Of a DNA stretch of 64,000 nucleotides, positions 1-7,978 are shown piece after piece. The notes under the pieces were generated by a model. The model saw nothing but the letters and a program-made list of their open reading frames with translations. It was not told the DNA's origin and ran no database searches. Position 1 is the stretch's first letter, and each line of letters starts with the position of its first letter. The position numbers and the translations under genes were made by a program. Where the stretch lies: assembly GCF_016862315.1 (NCBI RefSeq), contig NZ_BOMS01000073.1, positions 1 through 64,000 on the forward strand. The letters run 5' to 3'. The stretch is from Actinoplanes palleronii (lineage in GTDB: Bacteria; Actinomycetota; Actinomycetes; Mycobacteriales; Micromonosporaceae).

Positions 1-316
1 TAGCCGCACGCGATCTGGCAACGCGGACTCGCACCGCCCTGCCCGGCAGCGGTAGGCGCAGCCGATCGGGCATCGTGCGCCCCTGCGCCGTCGGCAGGGT
101 GATCGCGGACTTCTGCCGGCCCTGTGCGGGCGGTGGCTCCGCGCAACGATGACTGCGGGCGGTGGGCGCCCCGTCGTTGCTCGCGGGTGCGGGTGCGGGT
201 GCGGGTGCGGGTGCGGGTGGGGTTGCGGGCGGAGCGCTAGCCGCGTTGCGTGGGGATTCGCGGTGGCTCGACCTCTGTTGCTGGCGGGAATGGGGGGAGA
301 TCTTTAGGGTGGGCCG
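1..316. other. No gene recognised at left edge
   Basis: I see no credible coding frame here. Open frames in this stretch lack a ribosome site and have the low-complexity Gly/Ala/Arg composition expected of non-coding GC-rich DNA. It holds a short G-rich hexamer array (listed separately) and presumably the upstream region of the gene starting at 317. Confidence 0.5.
183..218. repeat. GCGGGT hexamer array, six copies
   Basis: Six perfect head-to-tail copies of GCGGGT. The G-runs on one strand could form a G-quadruplex, but no function can be read from the sequence. Confidence 0.9.
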
Positions 317-1048
317 GTGTTCTGGAGAAGGCGCCGGCCCGCGCAGCCGGATCCCACCGGCCGGCCGTCGGATGACGAGATCATGTGGCAGGTCCGCGAG
401 ACGATCAGGGAGCTGGCGCCGGACCTCGCCGCGCCTGCCGTGGTCAAGAACGGCATGCTGCTCGGTCGGCACGTGCCGTGGGCGGTGATGGCGCTGCCGA
501 ATCACACGCCGCACGACAACCACTTCGATCTGGCGTTCTCCACTCGGCTCGACCGCGCGGGTGAGGGGTTGATCGAGGACTGTGTCAGCGGCTTCGGCGA
601 ACCGCGTGAGGCCCTCGGCGTGGCGCTGGACATCTGGAAGCAGACGTCCGGCGCGTGCTTCCTGGAGATGGCGGCCGGCGGGTCCGGTGAGTTCGCCGGT
701 CACTTCGACGAGGACGACCCGGCCGGGCTGCCGGGCTGGCACACGCTCATCTCCGAGGTGGTCGCGTATGGACCGGACGAGCCGAGCGCCACGGCGGTAC
801 AGGACGCGATGCTCGGTCACCTGCTGCTCCGGACGATCGCGCCGCAGCTGCTTCCCGCCCTCGACCGGGAGCAGAACAACGGCGTCAAGGTGTTCCTCTG
901 TGTCACTCCGGACTCGCTGACCGCCGAGGTGCGGGTCAACGGCGAGGTGGTCGAGGCGGCGACCGCGGCGATGGCCGCCCTGCCCTGGCCCACGGTGACC
1001 GACGCGGCGTTCGCCCGCTTCTACGCCGTCGCCGTCCACCGAACCTGA
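317..1048 (+). CDS. DUF6348-like hypothetical protein
   Basis: 243-residue soluble protein starting at GTG, with an AGGGTGGG purine-rich stretch just upstream. It has no signal peptide or membrane segment. The middle of the protein (FGEPREALGVALDIW, GWHTLISEVV) and the C-terminal GVKVFLC / AEVRVNGEVV strands resemble the actinobacterial family DUF6348, whose function is unknown; this assignment is from memory of the family, not a search. The N-terminus is Arg/Pro-rich. The gene stands alone, followed by a CCGAC-type simple repeat and a convergent hydrolase gene. Confidence 0.65.
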   Translation: MFWRRRRPAQPDPTGRPSDDEIMWQVRETIRELAPDLAAPAVVKNGMLLGRHVPWAVMALPNHTPHDNHFDLAFSTRLDRAGEGLIEDCVSGFGEPREALGVALDIWKQTSGACFLEMAAGGSGEFAGHFDEDDPAGLPGWHTLISEVVAYGPDEPSATAVQDAMLGHLLLRTIAPQLLPALDREQNNGVKVFLCVTPDSLTAEVRVNGEVVEAATAAMAALPWPTVTDAAFARFYAVAVHRT

Positions 1049-1069
1049 CTCCCGCCGCCCGCCAAGGAC

Positions 1070-1190
1070 CCGACCACGCCGACCGACCCAACCGACCCGG
1101 CCGACCCGACCGACCCGACCGGCCCAACCGACCCGGCGCGGGCCGACCTGCCCGGCCGACCCGGCCCAACCGGCCCCGGCCGGCCCGCGC
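1070..1190. repeat. CCGAC/GACCC-type simple repeat between convergent genes
   Basis: About 120 bp of degenerate 5-bp and 10-bp units built on CCGAC and CCAAC. It lies between two convergent genes; no gene is evident. Slippage is the simplest origin. Confidence 0.8.
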
Positions 1191-1277
1191 AGGCAGGGCC
1201 GAGCCCGCCGGTTGCGGAAGGCGGTCAAGGGGAAGGCCGGGCGGCCGGGGACGGTCAGGAACGAGGGGCAGGAACGG

Positions 1278-2342
1278 TCACGGGAGCGCGGCGTCGAGCG
1301 CCGGGTACCACCGGTTGGCGATTTTGACGTTGCCGGCGTCGTTGGGGTGCACGCCGTCGTAGGTGTCGGTGGCCGTGTCGAAACCGGTCCACTGGTCCAC
1401 CACGGTGATCGGTGACGCGGTCGTGGTCAGGCCGGCGGCCCAGGCCGGGATCGCGGCGTTCAGGGTGACCACCCGTTGCGCGCACTCGGCGCAGGTCGAC
1501 GGGTTCATCGGGATGATCTGCGCGACCAGGATCTTCATGCCCGGGTTGGCGGCCCGCATCTGGCCGACCAGGGTGGTGTACGCGGACAGGATCGTCGCGG
1601 TGGGCAGGTTGCTCCACACGTCGTTCGTGCCGAAGTGCATCAGCACCACGTCCGGCCCGGTCGCGGCGAGCCAGCCGACCAGCTGGTTCTGGCTCGCGAC
1701 GTTGGTGACCAGGTAGCCGCCGTGCCCCTCGTTCTCACCGTCGTACGCGAAACCGCAGCCCTGACCGGGCAGCGTCCCGACGAAGTCGACCTGCTCGGCG
1801 GGGAGCTTCTGCCAGAGCAGCGCACGCCAGCAGCCCGGCGAGCCGGTGATCGAGTCACCGAGCGCCATGATCTTGGTTTTCGCGCCGGCCGGTGGTGTCG
1901 AGGACGGGGTGCCCGACGGCGTGCCCGACGGGGTCACCGTGCCGGTGCAGGCCGCCCCGTTCAGGGCGAAGGCGGTGGGCACGGGGTTCGTGCCGGTCCA
2001 GGCGCCGTTGAAACCGAACGAGGTTATGCCGCCGGTCGCGACCGCTCCGTTCCAGGACGCATTTCGTACGGTCACGGCCGTCCCGGACTGGCTCACCGAG
2101 CCGTTCCAGAGCTGGGTGATGCTCTGCCCGGCGGCGAACGTGAAGGTCAGCGACCACGAGGTCACCGGATCACCGAGGTTGGTGACCTCGACCGCGGCGC
2201 CGAAGCCGCCCGGCCACTGGCTGGAGACGGTGTACTTCACGGAGCATCCGGTCGCCGCGTCCGCTCTGGTGGCGGTCGCGAACAGGGCGCCGGTGACGAG
2301 GGTGCAGACGCTGGCGAGGACGGCCAGCCTTCGTCGTTGCAT
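1278..2342 (-). CDS. Secreted CBM2-SGNH hydrolase (cellulose-binding esterase/lipase-like)
   Basis: 354 residues from an ATG preceded by a good GGAGG site; an upstream in-frame start (2393) is ignored because it would precede the signal peptide. Residues 1-30 are a signal peptide (RRR, hydrophobic core, ADA cleavage). A family 2 carbohydrate-binding module follows (about 31-130, bracketed by two cysteines), then a Pro/Thr/Ser linker, then an SGNH hydrolase domain with GDSIT (nucleophile Ser), GTND and DGVHP (catalytic Asp/His). It probably removes acyl groups from plant polysaccharide outside the cell. A perfect CebR-type operator lies 56 bp upstream of the start, supporting cello-oligosaccharide control. 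Confidence 0.9.
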   Translation of the reverse strand: MQRRRLAVLASVCTLVTGALFATATRADAATGCSVKYTVSSQWPGGFGAAVEVTNLGDPVTSWSLTFTFAAGQSITQLWNGSVSQSGTAVTVRNASWNGAVATGGITSFGFNGAWTGTNPVPTAFALNGAACTGTVTPSGTPSGTPSSTPPAGAKTKIMALGDSITGSPGCWRALLWQKLPAEQVDFVGTLPGQGCGFAYDGENEGHGGYLVTNVASQNQLVGWLAATGPDVVLMHFGTNDVWSNLPTATILSAYTTLVGQMRAANPGMKILVAQIIPMNPSTCAECAQRVVTLNAAIPAWAAGLTTTASPITVVDQWTGFDTATDTYDGVHPNDAGNVKIANRWYPALDAALP

Positions 2343-2397
2343 GGTGGTACCTCCGAACGGAAGCGATGGCGGCGCACGCGCGGTGGAGCGCATGGCC

Positions 2398-2411
2398 TGG
2401 GAGCGCTCCCA
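2398..2411. promoter_or_regulatory. CebR-like operator (14-bp perfect palindrome)
   Basis: TGGGAGCGCTCCCA is a perfect palindrome identical to the site bound by CebR, the LacI-family cellobiose repressor of streptomycetes (established knowledge). It sits just upstream of the CBM2-SGNH hydrolase gene. A second inverted repeat (CCCAT...ATGGG) follows within 20 bp. No cebR gene is in the window. Confidence 0.8.
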
Positions 2412-2488
2412 TCAATGTATATCAATGGGTGCCCGATGGTGCCGGTCCTCCGGGGAGAGCGGTCGGTGGCCTCGGTCAGAATCGGGGG

Positions 2489-3502
2489 ATGACAACCGTG
2501 GGGATCGTGAGTCCCGGCTTCATGGGCGCCGGGCTCGGCCAGGCACTGCGCACGGGCGGCGCCCGCGTGGTGACCACCCTGGACGGCCGCTCCGCCCGCA
2601 GCGCCCGGCTCGCCACCGACGCCGGCCTGGAGGTGTTGCCGAGCCTCGCCGCCGTGCTGGCCGCCAGCGACGTGATCCTCTCGGTGGTCCCGCCCGGCCA
2701 GGCCGTCGCCACCGCCCACGCCATCGCCACCGCAGCCCGTGCCGCAGGCCTGCACGCCGACCCCAGCGCCGGCTCGACCCGCGGGTCCGGCACAAGCTCG
2801 GCCCGCGACGCAATCACCGACCCAAGCCGCGAGGCCGGCGGTGACTCGGGCCAGCAGGTTGGCGGTGGCTCGGGCCAGCAGGTTGGCGGTGGCTCGGGCC
2901 GTGGGGCGGGCGCTGGGCTGCCGGTTGTGGCTGACCTCAACGCGGTCTCGCCGGAGACGATGGCCGTGATCGCCCGCGCGCTGGACGGGCTGCCGGTCGT
3001 GGACGGGTCGATCTCCGGGCCGCCGCCGACCACCGCGCCTGGCGCGCACGTCTACCTGTCCGGGCTCCGGGCCGCCGAGGTCGCCGCGCTGCCCTGGGAC
3101 GGGCAGGTCGAACCGGTTGTCCTCGGCCCGGAGATCGGCACCGCCAGCGCCCTGAAGATGTGCACCGCCGGTGTCTACAAGGGCCTGACCGCGCTGCTCA
3201 CCCAGGCGCTGCGCACCGCCGGACACCACGGCGTGCTCGACCCGGTGCTCGCGGACCTGGCGCGCAACGGCTTCACCGGATCGGCCGGGATCGCCCGCTC
3301 CGCGACGAAGGCCGCCCGCTTCGTCGACGAGATGCGCGAGATCGCCGCGACCCAGGCCGGCGCCGGACTGACCCCCGCGTTGTTCCAGGCCCTCGCGGAC
3401 GTCTACGCCGACATCGCCACCACCCCGCTCGCCCAGGGCGCCCCGGAATCCACCGGCGACCTCCCGCCCGCCGAGATCGTCAACCGCCTCACCTCCCGCT
3501 GA
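2489..3502 (+). CDS. NAD(P)-dependent oxidoreductase, 6-phosphogluconate/3-hydroxyisobutyrate dehydrogenase-like (DUF1932 type)
   Basis: 337 residues from ATG. The N-terminus VGIVSPGFMGAGLG is the dinucleotide-binding loop, followed by LSVVPPG and later ISGPPP, typical of the beta-hydroxyacid dehydrogenase superfamily; the C-terminal helical half with ALKMCTAGVYKG matches DUF1932-type members. Substrate unknown. Odd feature: about 50 residues of Gly/Ser/Gln-rich sequence interrupt the Rossmann domain near residues 90-145, partly encoded by 24-bp tandem repeats. Longer upstream starts were rejected because GIVSPG should lie at the N-terminus. It converges on glcF. Confidence 0.8.
   Translation: MTTVGIVSPGFMGAGLGQALRTGGARVVTTLDGRSARSARLATDAGLEVLPSLAAVLAASDVILSVVPPGQAVATAHAIATAARAAGLHADPSAGSTRGSGTSSARDAITDPSREAGGDSGQQVGGGSGQQVGGGSGRGAGAGLPVVADLNAVSPETMAVIARALDGLPVVDGSISGPPPTTAPGAHVYLSGLRAAEVAALPWDGQVEPVVLGPEIGTASALKMCTAGVYKGLTALLTQALRTAGHHGVLDPVLADLARNGFTGSAGIARSATKAARFVDEMREIAATQAGAGLTPALFQALADVYADIATTPLAQGAPESTGDLPPAEIVNRLTSR
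2837..2901. repeat. 24-bp tandem repeat inside the oxidoreductase gene
   Basis: Two full copies and one partial copy of a 24-bp unit (one base differs between copies 1 and 2), in frame, encoding repeats of GGGSGQQV. It lies in a loop of the Rossmann domain. Confidence 0.9.
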
Positions 3503-3647
3503 TCGCGCGGCCTCCACCGGACCCGATCCCGGATCCGCCGCTACCACCAGCGTGAACCTTCCCCTTGGGAGAAGGTCGAGCGCCATTCACGCGCGGCATG
3601 CGGGCGGAGAAACCGCGCCGGCCTCGAATGATGGACAGGGGGCGTGG

Positions 3648-5033
3648 TCAGCGGTCCGTCAGGGCGGCTGGGCCCAGACCGCAGATCGACGCGTCGAGGA
3701 CCTGCGCGGTGTGTGCCAGGGCGATCTCGCCGCCCTGCCGCCGGACCGCCGCCGCGACCTGCATCAGGCAGCCCGGGTTCGCGGTGACCAGAAGCGACGC
3801 GCCGGTGGCCAGGACCGCGGCGGCCTTGCGGTCGCCGAGTGCCGCGGCCGGCTCCGGGTTCAGCACGTTCCACACCCCGGCCGATCCGCAGCAGATCTCC
3901 GGGTCGGCGATCTCCCGCAGTTCCAGGCCGGGGACACCGCGTAGCAGCGTGCGTGGCTGCGCCCGGATCCCCTGAGCGTGCCCGAGATGGCAGGCGTCGT
4001 GATAGGCGACCGTCACCGGCAGCGGGTGCCGTTCCGCGACTGGTCCGATTTCGATCAGAAGCTCGGCCAGGTCCCGTACCTTCGCGGCGAACGTGGCGGC
4101 CCGCGTCGCATACGCCGGATCGTCCGCGAGCAGTGCGCCGTATTCCTTCAGGGATGACCCGCACCCGGCCGCGTTGACCACGAAATAGTCCATGCCGGAC
4201 CGCTCGAACGTGTCGATCAGCCGCCGGGCGAACCGCTCCGCCTCGGCGCGCCGTCCGTTGTGCACACTCAGCGCCCCGCAACAGCCCTGGCCGGGAGGGA
4301 TCAGCACGTCACAGCCTTCGGCGGCGAGGATCCGTACCGTTGCGGCATTGACGTCCGGGAAGAACGCCGACTGAACACAACCGGTCAGCATGCCCACCAC
4401 CGCCCGCCGGTCACCGTGGGCGGCGACCCGGCGCGGCGGCCGCGGCACGCCGCGCAGCCGCGGCGCGAGAGCATCCAAGGTCGCGAGAGTCGGTGCGAGA
4501 CGTTCCAACAATTGTGTACGACCGATGAGCGCCTGCAGGCCCGACCTCTGGTACGCCCACAGCGGCCCGCGCAGCAACCGCAACCGTCGCGGATACGGGA
4601 ACAGCGCGAAGATCGCCGCCCGCAGTGCCCGGTCCCGTGCGCCACGGGGATGGCGTCGTTCCACCTGCGAGCGGGTGTCCTCGATCAGTTGGTCGTAGCG
4701 CACCCCGGACGGGCACGCGGTCACACACGCCATGCAGCCGAGGCAGCGGTCCACGTGGGTGACCATCGACGTGCTCAGCGGTTCACCCTCGAGCCCCTGC
4801 GCGATCAGGTGGATCCGGCCACGCGGCGAGTCCATCTCCTCGCCCCACAGCACGTAGGTCGGGCAGGTGGTCAGGCAGAACCCGCAGTGCACACAGTCCG
4901 CCACCTGGTCGGCCCGCGGCCGGTGATGATCGTCGAAAGCGCCCGCCGCGCCCGCCGCGCCCGCGTTCCCGGCCGCCCGCAGCGCGTCGGGCAGGCCGGA
5001 CCCGGTGCCTCGGGTGGCGTCCAGGTCTGCCAT
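3648..5033 (-). CDS. glcF: Glycolate oxidase iron-sulfur subunit GlcF
   Basis: 461 residues. Two ferredoxin-type [4Fe-4S] motifs (C47, C50, C53, C57 and C97, C100, C103, C107) are followed by two cysteine-rich CCG domains (GQGCCGALS and EICCGSAG), the standard GlcF plan. It passes electrons from the flavin subunits to the respiratory chain during oxidation of glycolate (or D-lactate-like 2-hydroxy acids) to the keto acid. The ATG overlaps the glcE stop by one base (TGATG), so it is translationally coupled. The frame stays open far upstream over glcE, but that is shadow. N-terminal residues 20-32 are an Ala/Gly-rich tract. Confidence 0.93.
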   Translation of the reverse strand: MADLDATRGTGSGLPDALRAAGNAGAAGAAGAFDDHHRPRADQVADCVHCGFCLTTCPTYVLWGEEMDSPRGRIHLIAQGLEGEPLSTSMVTHVDRCLGCMACVTACPSGVRYDQLIEDTRSQVERRHPRGARDRALRAAIFALFPYPRRLRLLRGPLWAYQRSGLQALIGRTQLLERLAPTLATLDALAPRLRGVPRPPRRVAAHGDRRAVVGMLTGCVQSAFFPDVNAATVRILAAEGCDVLIPPGQGCCGALSVHNGRRAEAERFARRLIDTFERSGMDYFVVNAAGCGSSLKEYGALLADDPAYATRAATFAAKVRDLAELLIEIGPVAERHPLPVTVAYHDACHLGHAQGIRAQPRTLLRGVPGLELREIADPEICCGSAGVWNVLNPEPAAALGDRKAAAVLATGASLLVTANPGCLMQVAAAVRRQGGEIALAHTAQVLDASICGLGPAALTDR

Positions 5034-6334
5034 CAGATGCCTCCCACGAATCGGCCCGGCGCGAACCGGTGCTCCGGATCGAACCGGTCCTTGACCCGGC
5101 GCATCAGCTCGAGCCCCGGCACCGGCCCCCACATGTCGAGGGTGTCGCGCACCCCGGCCGGCGCGGTCAGCACGACGGCGTGCCCACCGGCCCGGATCGC
5201 CGCGGCCCGCAACAGCTCCACCGCCCGCCCGGCCTCCACCACCCCCGACGCCGACAAGGGCGCCCGGGAGGAAGCCACCCCCGAAGACGGCGACGCGCCC
5301 GACGGCGACGCGGAAGACGGCGACGCAGAGGACGGCGGCGCGGAAGACGGCGACGCGGAGGACGGTGAGGAGCCCGGGGGAGTGCCGGCCGCCGGGAAGC
5401 CCGCGTAGAGCACCCCCGTCCCGGCCGACCCCCGCACCGTCGCGCCCGCGCCCACCGCCGTCGCCACCAGCGCCGGCACCTGCGACAACGCGCCGGTCAG
5501 CTTCACGCCCAGGCCGTCGGGCGCCCAGGGCAGCACGTCCCACCACTCCGGCGGCTCCGCCGACACCTCGCCGTCCAGCACCGCGGCCACGGCGGCCGCC
5601 CGTTCCCGCACCCCGGCCGGTGTCCCCTCGAGCAGCACGGCCAGCTCCGGCTCCGCGCCCGGCTCCGCGTTGACTTCGAGGGCACTCGCCGCGAACTGCC
5701 CGGCCAGGACTCGCGCGGCGTGACCGGGCGGGGCTGCCGCCCGTACGAAAGCGGAAGCGGCCGGCACCGGATGCAACCGGAAGACGCAGGCGGTGATCAG
5801 CCCGAGGGTGCCGAAGGCGCCGGTGTAGAGCTTGCCCAGGTCATAACCGGCGACGTTCTTGACGACCTTGCCGCCCGCCTTGGTGACCGTTCCGTCCGGC
5901 CGGACCACGGTGATCCCGATCAGCAGGTCGCGGGCCGTCCCGTAGCGCAGCCGGCGCGGACCGGACGCGTTCGCCGCGACAGTGCCCCCGGCCGTCGCCG
6001 CCGGTGGCGCGTCCAGCGCGAGCTGCTGACCGGGCAGCCGGTGCAGCTCGGCCATCGGGGTGCCGGCCCTGACCACGGTGATCAGGTCGCCGGCGGCGTG
6101 CTCGACCACACCGGTCAGCCGCCGGGTGTCGATGATCAGGTCGAGGTCGCGCGGTGGCGGGCCCCAGTCCAGCTTGGTGCCGCCGCCCCGGATCACCACA
6201 CTCAGGCCCCGCGCGGCCGTGACCAGCGCAGCCGCCTCCGCGGTGTCCCGCGGTGCCGCGACCAGCCGGGCCGGAACCCCGCCCACCACGTCGTCGTCCC
6301 CGGCCGGCGTCGTCAGCTCGTCGAGCGCAGCCAT
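5033..6334 (-). CDS. glcE: Glycolate oxidase FAD-binding subunit GlcE
   Basis: 433 residues, longer than the usual 350 or so. The N-terminal half is an FAD-binding PCMH-type domain (VIRGGGTKLDWG, GGTVAANASGP, GGKVVKNVAGYDLGKLYTGAFGTLG). The excess length is a Ser/Pro/Ala-rich insert around residues 320-365, encoded by repeated GGCGACGCG-like units, lying before the C-terminal MWGPVPGLELMRRVKDRFDP block. Second flavin subunit of the glycolate oxidase complex; middle gene of glcDEF, 97 bp after glcD and overlapping glcF by one base. Confidence 0.92.
   Translation of the reverse strand: MAALDELTTPAGDDDVVGGVPARLVAAPRDTAEAAALVTAARGLSVVIRGGGTKLDWGPPPRDLDLIIDTRRLTGVVEHAAGDLITVVRAGTPMAELHRLPGQQLALDAPPAATAGGTVAANASGPRRLRYGTARDLLIGITVVRPDGTVTKAGGKVVKNVAGYDLGKLYTGAFGTLGLITACVFRLHPVPAASAFVRAAAPPGHAARVLAGQFAASALEVNAEPGAEPELAVLLEGTPAGVRERAAAVAAVLDGEVSAEPPEWWDVLPWAPDGLGVKLTGALSQVPALVATAVGAGATVRGSAGTGVLYAGFPAAGTPPGSSPSSASPSSAPPSSASPSSASPSGASPSSGVASSRAPLSASGVVEAGRAVELLRAAAIRAGGHAVVLTAPAGVRDTLDMWGPVPGLELMRRVKDRFDPEHRFAPGRFVGGI
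5278..5372. repeat. In-frame GAC/GGC-rich minisatellite in glcE
   Basis: Degenerate units of 12 to 18 bp (GAAGACGGCGACGCG and variants) repeated about six times. They encode SPSSASPSSA-type repeats, probably a flexible surface loop of GlcE. Confidence 0.85.
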
Positions 6335-6431
6335 CAGCCGGCGCTCCAGGGCACCGGCGGCGCCGTGAGCGAACCGGTCATGGCCGGGGGGAAGGGTGCG
6401 GTGCGGGAGAGGATCACGGGCGGCGGGGGCA

Positions 6432-7892
6432 TCAGAAGATCTCCGCTACGCCGGAGGACTGCAGGGGGTGGGTGCCCTGCCGCCGGCCCGGCTGTTCGCC
6501 GCACAACCGTGGCGTCGGGAACACCTTGCCCGGATTCGCCAGCCCGTCCGGGTCGAACGCGCACCGCAGCAGCTGCATGGTGTCCAGATCGGCGTCGGTG
6601 AACATCCGCGGCATGTACTTCGCCTTGTCGATACCGACGCCGTGCTCGCCGGTGATCGAGCCGCCGTGTTCGATGCACAGGTCGAGGATCGCCGCGGACA
6701 CCGTCTCGGCGCGTTCGGCCTGGCCGGGCACCTCGGCGTCGAAGAGCACGAGCGGATGCAGGTTGCCGTCGCCGGCGTGGAACACGTTCGCCACCCGCAC
6801 CCCGTGCCCGTCGGCGACCTCGCCGATCCGGCGCAGCACCTCGGGCAACGCGGTCCGCGGGATCACGCCGTCCTGCACGATGTAGTCCGGGCTGATCCGG
6901 CCGACCGCGGCGAACGCCGACTTGCGGCCCCGCCAGATCAGCGCCCGTTCGGCGTCGTCGGCCGCGACCCGGGTCTCGAACGCGCCGTGCGCCGTGCAGA
7001 GCGCGCTGACCTCGTCGAACTGCGCGTCCACCTCGGCCGCCGGTCCGTCCAGCTCGACGATCAGGACGGCGCCCGCGCCGGCCGGGTATCCGCAGTGCAC
7101 GGCGGCCTCGGCGGCCTCGATGGCGAGCGCGTCCATCATCTCGATCGCGGCCGGCACCACACCGGCCGCGATGATCGCCGAGGTGGCGGCGCCGGCCTGG
7201 TCGGTGGAGCCGAACGCGGCGAGCAGGGTGCGCACCGTCTCGGGCAGCCGGGTCAGCCGGACGGTCACCTCGGTGGCCACCCCGAGCGTGCCCTCCGAGC
7301 CGACGAACACGCCGAGCAGGTCGTACCCCGGGGTGTCCGGTGCGGTGCCGCCCAGCCGGACCCGCTCGCCGTCCGGGGTGACCACCTCCAGGCCGGTGAC
7401 GTGGTTGGTGGTGAAGCCGTACTTCAGGCAGTGCGCGCCGCCGGAGTTCTCCGCGACGTTGCCGCCGATCGAGCAGATCTGCTGGCTGGACGGGTCGGGG
7501 GCGTAGTAGTAGCCGTGCGGCGTGGCGGCCTTGGTGACGTCCAGGTTGATCACCCCGGGCTGCACGACGGCGCGCTCGTCCTCCGGCCGGACCTCGACGA
7601 TCTCGCGCAGCCGGGACGTCACGATCAGCACGCCGTCGGCGTGTGGCAGGGCACCGCCGGACAGCCCGGTGCCGGAACCGCGGGCGACGAACGGGGTGCC
7701 GGTCGCGGCGCAGGCCCGGACCACGGCGGCGACCTGCGCGGCGGTGACCGGGAGGGCCACCAGCGCCGGGATGACCTTGTAGTGGGCCAGGCCGTCGCAT
7801 TCGTACGTGCGCAGCTCCTGGCGGTCGGTGAGCACCCGCTGGGTGCCGATCCCGGCACGCAGCCGGGCCGCCAGTCCATCGATACCGGTCAT
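6432..7892 (-). CDS. glcD: Glycolate oxidase FAD-linked subunit GlcD
   Basis: 486 residues; ATG with AGGAGG 7 bases upstream. FAD-binding domain motifs FVARGSGTGLSGGALP, ICSIGGNVAENSGGAHCLKYG, and the C-terminal substrate-side motifs VFHAGDGNLHP and GGSITGEHGVGIDK are those of GlcD and D-lactate dehydrogenases. Catalyses 2-hydroxyacid oxidation with reduced FAD handed to GlcE/GlcF. First gene of glcDEF. An alternative is a D-lactate dehydrogenase, but the GlcE and GlcF partners favour glycolate oxidase. The last 25 residues (after VFPTPRLC) look like an unrelated tail. Confidence 0.94.
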   Translation of the reverse strand: MTGIDGLAARLRAGIGTQRVLTDRQELRTYECDGLAHYKVIPALVALPVTAAQVAAVVRACAATGTPFVARGSGTGLSGGALPHADGVLIVTSRLREIVEVRPEDERAVVQPGVINLDVTKAATPHGYYYAPDPSSQQICSIGGNVAENSGGAHCLKYGFTTNHVTGLEVVTPDGERVRLGGTAPDTPGYDLLGVFVGSEGTLGVATEVTVRLTRLPETVRTLLAAFGSTDQAGAATSAIIAAGVVPAAIEMMDALAIEAAEAAVHCGYPAGAGAVLIVELDGPAAEVDAQFDEVSALCTAHGAFETRVAADDAERALIWRGRKSAFAAVGRISPDYIVQDGVIPRTALPEVLRRIGEVADGHGVRVANVFHAGDGNLHPLVLFDAEVPGQAERAETVSAAILDLCIEHGGSITGEHGVGIDKAKYMPRMFTDADLDTMQLLRCAFDPDGLANPGKVFPTPRLCGEQPGRRQGTHPLQSSGVAEIF

Positions 7893-7978
7893 CGCAGGCC
7901 TCCTCGTCGACGCCTACCGCCACGCTAACGGTGATCCGGTCCCGGCGCGACGGTTGCCGGTCCGCCGGTGAAACCGGC

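Noticed and set aside
162..488. 108-residue frame at the left edge
   Set aside because: Poly Gly/Ala from the hexamer array and overlaps the DUF6348-like gene in another frame.
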